From Saccharicrinis carchari (GTDB taxonomy: Bacteria; Bacteroidota; Bacteroidia; Bacteroidales; Marinilabiliaceae): a stretch of DNA of 64,000 nucleotides. Each line of letters starts with the position of its first letter. The stretch's first letter is position 1. The translations under genes and the position numbers were made by a program. The stretch is taken from positions 369,570-433,569 of the forward strand of contig NZ_FXTB01000004.1 in NCBI RefSeq assembly GCF_900182605.1, written 5' to 3'. The notes under the pieces were generated by a model. The model worked only from the letters and a program-made list of their open reading frames with translations, was not told the DNA's origin and ran no database searches. This document shows, piece by piece, positions 1 through 8,328 of this stretch.

Positions 1-1644
1 GGCCGAGGTGTACGAGGGACTGATGATGGTATCAATATAAACCCGTGTGTTACTTCCTTTGGCTCTGTTAATCAAGCGCTCCAGAATTTCGGATGATTGC
101 TGGTTAGTTTGGTAGGTTAACATACCCTGCACATAATGGATGTAAGTACCAAAGCCATATTTATGCGATATCCAGCCCAGCAAGTCGAATGCCGACTGCC
201 GCTCAAAGCTATCGGCGCTAACGCACACTGCAAAAGGGCGCCAGTTGTAGTGCGCTTCCTCTTTATTGGCGCGCTGCACAAATATTTGTATCTGACGACT
301 AAGCTGAAACATCACACCCTTGAAAAGCTTCTCCAACCCCCGGCGTTCCGGTCGGTATTTTGTGATAACCATATAAATAAGGCCCATGATAAGAATAGAA
401 AGGAAGGCGTAGGTAGTATCCATTTTAAACATCAGCCAGAACGAAAAAACTGCGCCGGCAAGTGAGTAATACCAACGGTTGTGCTTAAATGTGGGACGGA
501 AGGCAGGGTCGGCAGCAAAGTGCTCCAAAAAGCTGATTAGACAGATCACACCATAGGTAACCATAAAAAACATGGAGATGATTTGCGCTACAAAGTTTAC
601 ATCGCCAATACCGGTAAAAAAGAAGGCAATAACAATCGTAACAATGGTTCCGTTAACCGGGTCGTTATCCTTCTCTTTTCCTTTGGCCAGCCAGCGATTG
701 AGTATGGGGTATGGAAAAATATCATCGAAACCTATGGCTTGCAAGGTACGTGGGGCTACCAATATGGAACCAATAGCCGATGAAAGGGTAGCGGCAGCCA
801 GGCCGATGGGAATGATAGGACCCCAGATAGCAATGCGCTGCATTACCAACTGATCGGAAGCCAATTCTTCGGTGGATGCCGACATTGTCATTTTGTAAGC
901 TATGGCAATATACACCACCATACCCACCAGCGTGGCCCATAAGGTACCCCTTGGGATAGCGCGTTTGGGGTCCTTTAAATCGCCCGACAAGCCAAGGCCG
1001 GCGGCAATACCCGTAAATGCCGGAAATAAAATGGTGAAGACGTAAAAAAACGGTTTAGGATCACTTGTTTTTTCATTCAGTTCAAAAGTAACTGTCTCAC
1101 CGGTAGGTGACCCTAAAAACACCATAAAAATGGATAAAAATAATATACCCACCACTACGTAGAGTGCCTTCATACCAATGTTGGCTCCGCGTATAAGCAC
1201 AACCGCACTTAGTATACCCATCATTAACAGGGTAATCAGTTTTTTAAAAAGAACGGGATCCAGGCTCAGGTTTAAATAAGGAATAATGGCATCAAAGGCC
1301 TCACCAAAAGCAATGATGTAAAAGGCCACGCTTATGGCTTGTGAAAGATACAATGCTATACCTATGGCACCACCAATGTTAAGACCAAAGGAGCGCGATA
1401 TAATATAATAAGCCCCACCGCCCTGTACTTTTTGATTGGTAGCTATTTCGGCCACGGCCAAGGCTGTGGGTACAGTTACCAGATGACCTATAATGATGAT
1501 GGTGATAACGCCCACAAAGCCAACGTTACCAATGGCCCACCCGAAACGTAAAAAAAGTATGGCACCCAAAATAGTAGAAATGGCGGTCATAAATACCGGC
1601 ATGGCACCAAAAGAGGCATTGGGGTTGGTGAGTGTTTTTTGCAT
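1..1644 (-). CDS. SLC12-type cation-chloride cotransporter / APC-superfamily permease, partial (3' end outside window)
   Basis: Reading the minus strand from the ATG at 1644 gives 548 codons without a stop up to base 1, so the C-terminus lies beyond the left edge. The N-terminal two thirds are strings of hydrophobic helices beginning MQKTLTNPNASFGAMPVF, with the glycine-rich GAILFLRFGWAIGNVG and GGGAYYIISRSFG motifs of the Na-K-Cl cotransporter (SLC12) branch of the APC superfamily, and FPAFTGIAAGLGLSGDLKDP in the middle. The visible C-terminal part is soluble (RPFAVCVSADSFERQ), as in SLC12 cytosolic domains. Likely electroneutral cation/chloride or amino-acid symport in the inner membrane; the ion cannot be told from sequence. 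A possible promoter (TTTC-N19-TAGTTTTG, box at 1739-1746 on the minus strand) lies about 95 bases upstream. Confidence 0.85.
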   Translation of the reverse strand, partial: MQKTLTNPNASFGAMPVFMTAISTILGAILFLRFGWAIGNVGFVGVITIIIIGHLVTVPTALAVAEIATNQKVQGGGAYYIISRSFGLNIGGAIGIALYLSQAISVAFYIIAFGEAFDAIIPYLNLSLDPVLFKKLITLLMMGILSAVVLIRGANIGMKALYVVVGILFLSIFMVFLGSPTGETVTFELNEKTSDPKPFFYVFTILFPAFTGIAAGLGLSGDLKDPKRAIPRGTLWATLVGMVVYIAIAYKMTMSASTEELASDQLVMQRIAIWGPIIPIGLAAATLSSAIGSILVAPRTLQAIGFDDIFPYPILNRWLAKGKEKDNDPVNGTIVTIVIAFFFTGIGDVNFVAQIISMFFMVTYGVICLISFLEHFAADPAFRPTFKHNRWYYSLAGAVFSFWLMFKMDTTYAFLSILIMGLIYMVITKYRPERRGLEKLFKGVMFQLSRQIQIFVQRANKEEAHYNWRPFAVCVSADSFERQSAFDLLGWISHKYGFGTYIHYVQGMLTYQTNQQSSEILERLINRAKGSNTRVYIDTIISPSYTSA

Positions 1645-1942
1645 ATCCCTTAGTTGTTAGTCCAAATCAAAAATAGGAAAAAAAACGAAGGTGAGCGCGC
1701 AAGCGTGCTTATCCACGGTGTAAAAACCGAATCAGCACCAAAACTATTAGGTACAAAAGGACATTGAAATGTAAAATAATGCTTTGGGTTAGCATTAATG
1801 TAAGCAGCTTTTTTGGGTTGGATAAACCATCGCACGAGATGATTTGGGAAAAAGGCTTGTTTACTTTGGGTGAAGAAAAATAAGTTTATTCAGCAGCTTA
1901 CAGTTATAGTACAGGTGGCATGAATAAAAAAAAGAAAATCAA
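1645..1942. other. gene-free stretch with a candidate minus-strand promoter
   Basis: No convincing gene is seen. The only pattern is a Bacteroidota-type -7 box, TAGTTTTG (minus strand, 1746 to 1739), with a weak -33 TTTC 19 bases further upstream, correctly oriented to drive the cotransporter gene. Confidence 0.4.
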
Positions 1943-2134
1943 TCACTTTATCATCTTCACCCGGCCTACTTGTCCTGTTTTTAATTTAATCTGTATGCCC
2001 TTTAAATGAAATTGATCTTCGTCTAATATTTCTTTTACCACACCATGGGTTAGGTGTCCCGAACGGGCATCCATGTTTTGTACTATGGCTACCTTGCTAC
2101 CCACTTTAATGTTTTTTCTTTCTCTTCCGTCCAT
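1943..2134 (-). CDS. ywbE: YwbE-family protein (DUF2196)
   Basis: A 63-residue basic protein, the usual size for the YwbE family. It matches the family pattern throughout: an opening MDGRERKNIKVGSKVAIV, a central SGHLTHGVVKEIL and the closing GIQIKLKTGQVGRVK. The function is unknown; the fold looks like a small beta barrel of the KOW/SH3 sort, which would suit RNA or protein binding (inference). It stands alone between the cotransporter and tRNA-Cys. The ATG at 2134 gives the family-typical N-terminus. Confidence 0.8.
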   Translation of the reverse strand: MDGRERKNIKVGSKVAIVQNMDARSGHLTHGVVKEILDEDQFHLKGIQIKLKTGQVGRVKMIK

Positions 2135-2273
2135 CGAATTGTCACTTTAAAATTTAACTGTCTTTTTTATCCTGCACGCACAAAAGGCCTTAGGGCCCAT
2201 ACATTTTAGCTTAGGCAGCATACAATAATTTGCATAGTATTGGCTAAAGCAGAGGCACACTTTGGTATAAGCG

Positions 2274-2314
2274 AAAACTCCCTATCTGTTTCGGAGAAAA
2301 AAATGGGGAGTTTT
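2274..2314. terminator. bidirectional hairpin terminator after tRNA-Cys
   Basis: A perfect 9-bp stem, AAAACTCCC (2274-2282) pairing with GGGAGTTTT (2306-2314), encloses a 23-base loop, with T-tracts on both strands. On the minus strand it lies just downstream of tRNA-Cys. Confidence 0.65.
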
Positions 2315-2320
2315 TTGTGA

Positions 2321-2390
2321 GGTTCCTGGCGGACTCGAACCGCCGTACCTGGTTTTGCAGACCAGTGCCTAACCACTCGGCCAAGGAACC
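2321..2390 (-). tRNA. tRNA-Cys (anticodon GCA)
   Basis: The minus strand folds as a cloverleaf. The acceptor GGTTCCT pairs with AGGAACC, the D-arm carries AGTGGTTA, the anticodon loop reads CTGCAAA with anticodon GCA, and the T-arm is GGCGGTTCGAGTCCGCC. The CCA end is not encoded. A promoter and a terminator hairpin flank it. Confidence 0.95.
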
Positions 2391-2405
2391 GTTTTATTAG
2401 GGATG

Positions 2406-2437
2406 CAAATTAAGTAATTTATTTTGTTACCCGCAAA
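2406..2437 (-). promoter_or_regulatory. predicted promoter of tRNA-Cys
   Basis: On the minus strand a TTTG at 2437-2434 is followed, after exactly 20 bases, by TTAATTTG (2413-2406), one mismatch from the Bacteroidota TAnnTTTG box. It would start transcription about 10 bases before the mature tRNA. Confidence 0.6.
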
Positions 2438-2684
2438 TAAACACAAGGCATTTGAGGCGTTTTTTACTTATTGCATCTGTAAATTATCGCCAATCAATTA
2501 TTTATGATGCAAAATAAAAAACACAGGACTATTTGGTAAACCTCCTGGCCTGTTTATTTTCTCAACATTTGTATGATTCAGCCCGACCAAGATAGCGCAG
2601 CATCTGTGTGCTTAAAGGATAAAATTAAAAAGCTGCAGGTCCCCATTACCGCAGTGCCATTGCTATTCCCTCTTTATATTTTTG

Positions 2685-5222
2685 TCAAATATCTATTTCA
2701 ACAATTGTGATTCCACTCCCCCCAAAGCGAATATCCTCATCCTTAAAACTTTTTACATGTGGCATGGTATTCAGCATCTCGCGCAGCATTTGTCTTAAAA
2801 TGCCGTTTCCTTTACCGTGTAATATTTTCACTGTAGCCACTTCGCACATGGCAGCATCGTCAATATGTTCGGTAACGTTTTGTATGGCTTCTTCTGCCCG
2901 TTGCCCTCTCACATCGATGTCGGGCTTAAAGGTAAGTTTTTTTTCCCTCACTTTTTCGGCCACACCTGCTCCTACACTTGGTCTGTTAAGTACACGCAGC
3001 GCTTGTTTCACTTCGTTGTTGCTCATTTTTTGCAAACGCGATGTTTTAACATTAGTAATTAAATGTCCAAAGCCCACCAAAGCATTTTTTCCGTTTACCT
3101 CCATTACTTCTCCCGGCAGGGACTGTCCTTCCAGCTTAACTTTATCCCCTTTGCGGATAACATCGTCGTGCGGTGTTTTGGTGCTTGAAGTTTGTTTTTT
3201 TACCCCTATCTCTGAATCTGACCGCGCATCTGTAGCAACATTTTCTTTTTGGCTCTCTTCTTTTTCGTCTTTTCTTTTCCTACGTTTTTTAATGCGTTCA
3301 ATCTCACGATCAATTTTATGCTTTTGATTGTCGGGCTTCTCTAACTTTACTTTTAAATCGGCAAGGTTTTCGCGTGCTTTTTTGGTTCGTTCTTTCTCGG
3401 CCTGACTCTCTTTTATCTCGCGAATGGTGCGTTCAATCTGCTTATTGGCATTGGCCATCAACTGTTCCGCTTCGTGGCGCGCTTTCTCTATAATTAGTTT
3501 ACGTTCGTTTTTGCTGTTTTCGAGCAAGCTGAGATATTTGTCGTACACATCCTCTAACTGCTTGTCCTTACGACGTATATTATCGCGCTTTTGTTCCCAG
3601 TAGCGTTTGTCACGGGCTATTTCGCGCAGATGTTTGTCAAAATTAATATGATCCTCCCCTATTTGCTCTTTTGCACTATCCAGCAGGTGATCAGGCAGAC
3701 CAATTTTACGGGCAATCTCAAAAGCAAAGGAGCTACCGGGCTGGCCTGTCAGCAGTTTAAACAAGGGTTTAATCTGGTGGGTATCAAATTGCATGGCGCC
3801 ATTTACGATTCCCTGTGCACCCGAGGCATAATGTTTTAAGTTGGTATAATGCGTGGTGATTACCCCATGCAGGCCCATCCGGTTATATTCTTTTAATACT
3901 GATTCGGCAATCGCACCGCCCAAGGCAGGCTCGGTACCGGTACCAAACTCATCAATCAGGATGAGGCTTTCCGGGGTACCGTTTTTAAGAAAAAACTTCA
4001 TATTGACCAAATGGGAGCTGTAGGTACTCAGGTCGTTTTCGATGGATTGTTGATCGCCAATGTCGATAAATATATGCTTGTAGATACCTATGGCACTGCG
4101 CTCGTCCATAGGAACCAATAGCCCACACTGAAACATATATTGGAGTAAGCCCACTGTTTGCAAACAAACCGATTTACCGCCCGCATTGGGTCCTGAAATA
4201 AGCACAATACGCTGTTCACGGTTGAGTTGGATGGTAAGTGGCACTACTTCCTTGCCTTCGGCCGAATGCTGCAAATACAACAAGGGGTGAGTGGCCTCCT
4301 CCCAGTTTACCTCGGGATGTGTAACCATGTTGGGCAGGCCAGCATTTATTTGTAAGGCAAATTTTGCTTTGGCACGGATAAAATCCATAATACCCAAAAA
4401 TTCGTAAGAAAAAATAAGGTCGCCCAAATATGGACGAATATTATCCGAAAAGGCAATCAAAATACGACTTACCTCCCTTCGATCGGCATATTCGAGCTCG
4501 CGAATCTCATTATTAATTTCTACAATTTCGGTGGGTTCGATAAAAGATGTTTTGCCAGTGGCCGATTCGTCGTGTATGATACCACTCAGCTTGCGTTTGT
4601 TGCCGGCCGGCACAGGAATAACCGCCCGCCCGTCGCGAATAGCCACATTCACATCGGCTTCGATCAAACCATCCTGACGTGCTTTATTAAGGATAGCCGC
4701 CATTTTACGCGAAACACTACCTTGTTTTTTCACCATTTCGTGGCGTATACGTGCCAGCTCAGGTGAAGCATTGTCCTTTATCTTGCCAAACTTATTTAAA
4801 ATAGCATCGATACGCTCAAAAACATAAGGATATACCATTACTTTGGCAGCAATTTCCCGCAGATAGGGATAAGCGTTTTGTTCTTCTTTATTTTTAAAAA
4901 AACGTACAATCTCTTTTACTGACAATAACGAACGCCGCAAGTCAAATAACTCCCTCTCCTCCAGAAACAAACCCTCAACCTTAATTCTATTTAAGGGTCC
5001 CCGCACATCGATATAATAACTCGTAGGAAACGACGATTCCTCAACACAAATACGTTTAAACTCATTGGTTTGATTTACCCAGCGCTGCACCACATCGTGC
5101 AGTGTAACAAAGCGCATTTCGTCAACACGCTCCCTACCCAGTGAACTCAGGCACTGTTCCTTAACAAGTTCGCGCACACGGTTAAACCTTATCTTCTCTT
5201 CAAAAAATTCCGGATATATCAA
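2685..5222 (-). CDS. mutS2: MutS2 endonuclease / Smr-domain ATPase
   Basis: An 845-residue MutS2. In order: the helical clamp region (1-330); the MutS-type ATPase with Walker A SGPNAGGKS at 343-351 and a Walker B region LILIDEFGTGTEP; a long charged coiled coil (about 520-650); a basic linker; and a C-terminal Smr nuclease domain from about 766 with DVRGQRAEEA and HGKGNG. MutS2 acts on recombination intermediates and, in some bacteria, on collided ribosomes; which applies here is not known. The start codon is TTG at 5222. It is chosen because MIYP is the usual N-terminus of Bacteroidota homologues (from memory) and the next ATG, around residue 36, would remove the conserved start. Confidence 0.95.
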   Translation of the reverse strand: MIYPEFFEEKIRFNRVRELVKEQCLSSLGRERVDEMRFVTLHDVVQRWVNQTNEFKRICVEESSFPTSYYIDVRGPLNRIKVEGLFLEERELFDLRRSLLSVKEIVRFFKNKEEQNAYPYLREIAAKVMVYPYVFERIDAILNKFGKIKDNASPELARIRHEMVKKQGSVSRKMAAILNKARQDGLIEADVNVAIRDGRAVIPVPAGNKRKLSGIIHDESATGKTSFIEPTEIVEINNEIRELEYADRREVSRILIAFSDNIRPYLGDLIFSYEFLGIMDFIRAKAKFALQINAGLPNMVTHPEVNWEEATHPLLYLQHSAEGKEVVPLTIQLNREQRIVLISGPNAGGKSVCLQTVGLLQYMFQCGLLVPMDERSAIGIYKHIFIDIGDQQSIENDLSTYSSHLVNMKFFLKNGTPESLILIDEFGTGTEPALGGAIAESVLKEYNRMGLHGVITTHYTNLKHYASGAQGIVNGAMQFDTHQIKPLFKLLTGQPGSSFAFEIARKIGLPDHLLDSAKEQIGEDHINFDKHLREIARDKRYWEQKRDNIRRKDKQLEDVYDKYLSLLENSKNERKLIIEKARHEAEQLMANANKQIERTIREIKESQAEKERTKKARENLADLKVKLEKPDNQKHKIDREIERIKKRRKRKDEKEESQKENVATDARSDSEIGVKKQTSSTKTPHDDVIRKGDKVKLEGQSLPGEVMEVNGKNALVGFGHLITNVKTSRLQKMSNNEVKQALRVLNRPSVGAGVAEKVREKKLTFKPDIDVRGQRAEEAIQNVTEHIDDAAMCEVATVKILHGKGNGILRQMLREMLNTMPHVKSFKDEDIRFGGSGITIVEIDI

Positions 5223-5364
5223 TGCTGATGTATTATTTAATTTATTTAAAGCTGCAAAAATAGTAAAAATGGCTTGATTACCTTAGCATGCTTTTAATAG
5301 TAGCAAACATGAATCCTGCAACCTTATTGCTGGGGGATTCACCTAATCAAGAATCACTGTATTA

Positions 5365-6435
5365 TCATGTCCTTCTGTTATTCACATGCTTAATCAATTT
5401 CGATAGCTTTTTCCCCTTTTGTTTCCGATCCAGCTCACTGGCTTCAAAATGCTCCGTTTCCCGTTGCATTTTCAAGTAGTTTTGGTAGTTATCTTTACCT
5501 ATCTCTCCATTCTCCAGCGCTTTCAATACGGCACAGCCTTTTTCGTGCCGATGAGCACAATCCTTAAAGTGGCATGTTTCTGATAAGCGGGTAATATGCT
5601 GAAAACTACTCTCCAAGCCCATTTGAGCATTTGCAATGCCTACCTCACGCATTCCCGGATTGTCGATAAGTAGGCCGCCCTCTTTTAAAACCACCAGATG
5701 ACGGTGGGATGTGGTATGCTTTCCCCTATCGCTTGTTTCGCTGACACTGTTGGTTTGCATCATGACAGCACCCGACAACCGATTAACAAGGGTGGACTTA
5801 CCCACACCTGACGAGCCTAAAAAACAATAGGTTTTCCCAATTTGTATAGCTTCTCGCAATGCACTTATACCGGAACTATCGTAACAGCTTGTTGTTATTA
5901 AATCTACATTCGGGATTCTGCTGCTTATTAGTTTTGAGAGCTCACTTAATTTATCCTTACCTATTAAATCTATCTTATTTAATATAAGGATGGGCTCAAT
6001 ATCGGCCTCGTAACAAATGGTCAGAAAACGTTGAAAGCGGTTGATATTAAAATCTCTGTTTACAGCTTCAACAACAAATGCATAATTAATATTTGCTGCG
6101 ATTATCTGCTCCTCGCCATCCTTTCCGACTGCCTGTCTTTTTAAGGCATTTTTTCGATTCGCAATGCGATGTATAAATGCTTTTCCTCCTTCGTACACCG
6201 AGATGGATACCCAATCACCCACGCTTGGGAAATCAAATCTGGAATGGGCGCTAAACCTTAGGTTTCCAATTACCTCTGCTATGTACTCACCATTTTCGTT
6301 TTTTACGATATACCGCTCTTTATGCTCGGCGATTACCCTGGCTAAATTCTGCTCGCCTATTTCTGCTTTAAACACTTCAAATTCAGGACCGAAACCTAAG
6401 CTTTCAAGTGAAATTATATATTTTTTATCTGTCAT
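5365..6435 (-). CDS. rsgA: ribosome small subunit-dependent GTPase RsgA
   Basis: A 356-residue circularly permuted GTPase that helps late 30S ribosome maturation. An N-terminal OB-fold is followed by the GTPase motifs in permuted order: NKID (153-156, G4), then the P-loop GSSGVGKST (207-215, G1) and DNPG (258-261, G3). The C-terminal zinc finger has Cys288, Cys293, His295 and Cys301. All diagnostic residues are present and the length is normal. Transcribed in the same direction as mutS2, 142 bases upstream of it, and divergently from the receiver-phosphatase gene. Confidence 0.95.
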   Translation of the reverse strand: MTDKKYIISLESLGFGPEFEVFKAEIGEQNLARVIAEHKERYIVKNENGEYIAEVIGNLRFSAHSRFDFPSVGDWVSISVYEGGKAFIHRIANRKNALKRQAVGKDGEEQIIAANINYAFVVEAVNRDFNINRFQRFLTICYEADIEPILILNKIDLIGKDKLSELSKLISSRIPNVDLITTSCYDSSGISALREAIQIGKTYCFLGSSGVGKSTLVNRLSGAVMMQTNSVSETSDRGKHTTSHRHLVVLKEGGLLIDNPGMREVGIANAQMGLESSFQHITRLSETCHFKDCAHRHEKGCAVLKALENGEIGKDNYQNYLKMQRETEHFEASELDRKQKGKKLSKLIKHVNNRRT

Positions 6436-6730
6436 TTTTCTGATTCTTGTACACTATTGAATAAGTTAATCGTGATAGTTAAATTTGATGTTATAAGGTT
6501 AAACCGACAGGTGCCACAAAGCCCTCAATACAATATTGTTGAAGTTATTACAGGTAAGGCACCTGCCCATTATACCGAATACAAGTACTCAGCAAAGAAG
6601 ATATGTATGGAAGTAGTCATAAGTTACAAAGCTAATTTATTGTTTTGAGACCCACAAACAACAATTTAGACTTTAATTCATCATTTCCATCTAAATTCAT
6701 TAACTTATATCGCAATCAACAAGCTTATTT

Positions 6731-7915
6731 ATGTTCACTCCCGAGCCGCAAAAAATACTTATCGTCGATGATTCCGCTTCGAACATTAAGGTATTACAAA
6801 AAGTACTGGACCAATATAAATGTATAGTAGCCACATCAGGTGCTAATGCACTTTTATTAGCCAAAGCTGAAAAACAACCCGACCTGATTTTACTTGAGGT
6901 GGTGATGGATAACATGAACGGTTACGATGTTTGTGAAGAGCTAAAGCAAGATCAGCTTACAAAGGATATACCGGTTATATTTTTAACGGATCAAAACCAA
7001 CCCGAAACATTGGTAAAAGGATTTAAGGTGGGCGCATCCGACTTTATTAATAAACCGTTTCATGAAGATGTACTCAGAGCAAGGGTTGCCAACCAACTTA
7101 AGTATAAAAAAATAGCCGACAATAACCTGCTGTATTTAAAGTCGATAGAGGCTATTTATGATACCATCACCGATAGCATGTATTATGCACAACGAATACA
7201 AGAGGCCACTTTACCGCACAAATCTTATTTAGATAAAGTTTTAGGCGAGCACTTTTTATTTTATAAACCACGCGACATTGTTAGTGGCGACTTTTACCTG
7301 GTACATCAGATAGCGCATAAAATTTTGTTGGTAGTCGCCGATTGTACCGGCCATGGTGTACCGGGTGCTTTAATGAGTATGATGAGCATGGCACTGATTA
7401 ATGAGATTATCAATATAGAAAAAACCAATCGGCCCAACCTCATTTTAGATCAGTTGCGTACCCTTATTATTAAAACCTTCAGCAACGATGGTAACAATAT
7501 TGTTTCGGATGGGCTGGATGCGGCCATTGTTTTAATTGATCCCGAAACGGATAGCATGGAATATGCCGGTGCCAACCTTCCTATTTACCTGATTCGCAAC
7601 AATGAACTTATAGAATTTAAAGGGAACAGGATGCCTGTTGGAATTTATCCATCACAAGCTCCGTTTAGTAATCACAAAATTAAACTCAGACCGGGAGATC
7701 TCATGTATTTTTTTACAGATGGCTACCCCGACCAGTTTGGAGGAGAGGCAAACAGGAAAATGATGCTGGGCCATTTTAAGGCCCTGCTGCTTAAACAACA
7801 CAATTTAAGCATGAAAGAACAAAAGAAGCTTTTATCTGATTACTTTAACGATTGGATGGGGCACAATGAACAGATAGACGATGTATTGCTAATGGGATAT
7901 CGATATAAGGGTTAA
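6731..7915 (+). CDS. receiver-PP2C (SpoIIE-type) phosphatase with Glu at the phospho-acceptor site
   Basis: A 394-residue protein with an N-terminal CheY-like receiver (about 7-125), a short linker helix and a C-terminal SpoIIE/RsbU-type PP2C serine phosphatase (about 185-390). The phosphatase has the metal-binding motifs SGDFY, DCTGHGVPGALMSM, DGLDAA and FTDGYPDQFGG, so it looks catalytically intact. In the receiver the acidic pair D13/D14, T86 and K108 are present, but the acceptor position reads LILLEVVMDNMNGYD. The expected Asp is Glu56 (codon GAG at 6896-6898). This class usually dephosphorylates anti-sigma-antagonist (STAS) proteins. A small STAS-like gene lies at 12510-12893, but a link is only a guess. 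Confidence 0.9.
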   Translation: MFTPEPQKILIVDDSASNIKVLQKVLDQYKCIVATSGANALLLAKAEKQPDLILLEVVMDNMNGYDVCEELKQDQLTKDIPVIFLTDQNQPETLVKGFKVGASDFINKPFHEDVLRARVANQLKYKKIADNNLLYLKSIEAIYDTITDSMYYAQRIQEATLPHKSYLDKVLGEHFLFYKPRDIVSGDFYLVHQIAHKILLVVADCTGHGVPGALMSMMSMALINEIINIEKTNRPNLILDQLRTLIIKTFSNDGNNIVSDGLDAAIVLIDPETDSMEYAGANLPIYLIRNNELIEFKGNRMPVGIYPSQAPFSNHKIKLRPGDLMYFFTDGYPDQFGGEANRKMMLGHFKALLLKQHNLSMKEQKKLLSDYFNDWMGHNEQIDDVLLMGYRYKG

Positions 7916-8328
7916 AAATGAGGAATCGGAAAGCGGGAGGCTTTACAGTAATAAGTTTTGCGTTGAGTTAAGATTGATTTATACGCGCTGCAGCGTTTGC
8001 GGCACGTACCTCAGCCACCCTTGACAGAACATGATCGCTACCTGAATAAGCTTTTAGAAATTGGTTCAACGAAAAAATATGAGTTAATTTGAAAACGCAA
8101 AATAAACATCGGACAGAATTCAGTTTACACTCTGTTAGAAAAGAAATTTTCATATTTTAACCTGTTTACAATATAGGTGCATTTTTAGTATTATGGTTGC
8201 ATAGCAAATCGTTTTCCGCTTACTGCCAACATGCAATAACTAATTCTCTTTGAGATATAAGTTTATTTCACATTAAAAAAGGCAGATCTGTTATAGACCC
8301 GCCTTTTTACTCATCCAATATTATAAAC
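7916..8328. other. gene-free stretch after the receiver-phosphatase gene
   Basis: About 400 bases separating two converging genes. A minus-strand open frame (7968-8153) exists, but its N-terminal half lacks any recognisable pattern. The last part holds the ppdK terminator at 8276-8308. Nothing else is recognised. Confidence 0.5.
8276..8308 (-). terminator. Rho-independent terminator of ppdK
   Basis: On the minus strand AAAAAGGCGGGTCT pairs with AGATCTGCCTTTTT through a 14-bp stem with two G-T wobbles and a 5-base loop. It lies 20 bases past the ppdK stop and ends in a T-tract. Confidence 0.85.

Noticed and set aside
136..465. Plus-strand frame of 109 codons
   Set aside because: Lies entirely opposite the cotransporter gene, whose reading frame is clearly coding.
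7968..8153. Minus-strand frame of 61 codons with a C-terminus ending RAANAAARINQS
   Set aside because: The tail looks protein-like, but there is no promoter, no recognised family and the N-terminal half is low-quality; it could be a gene fragment but cannot be supported.
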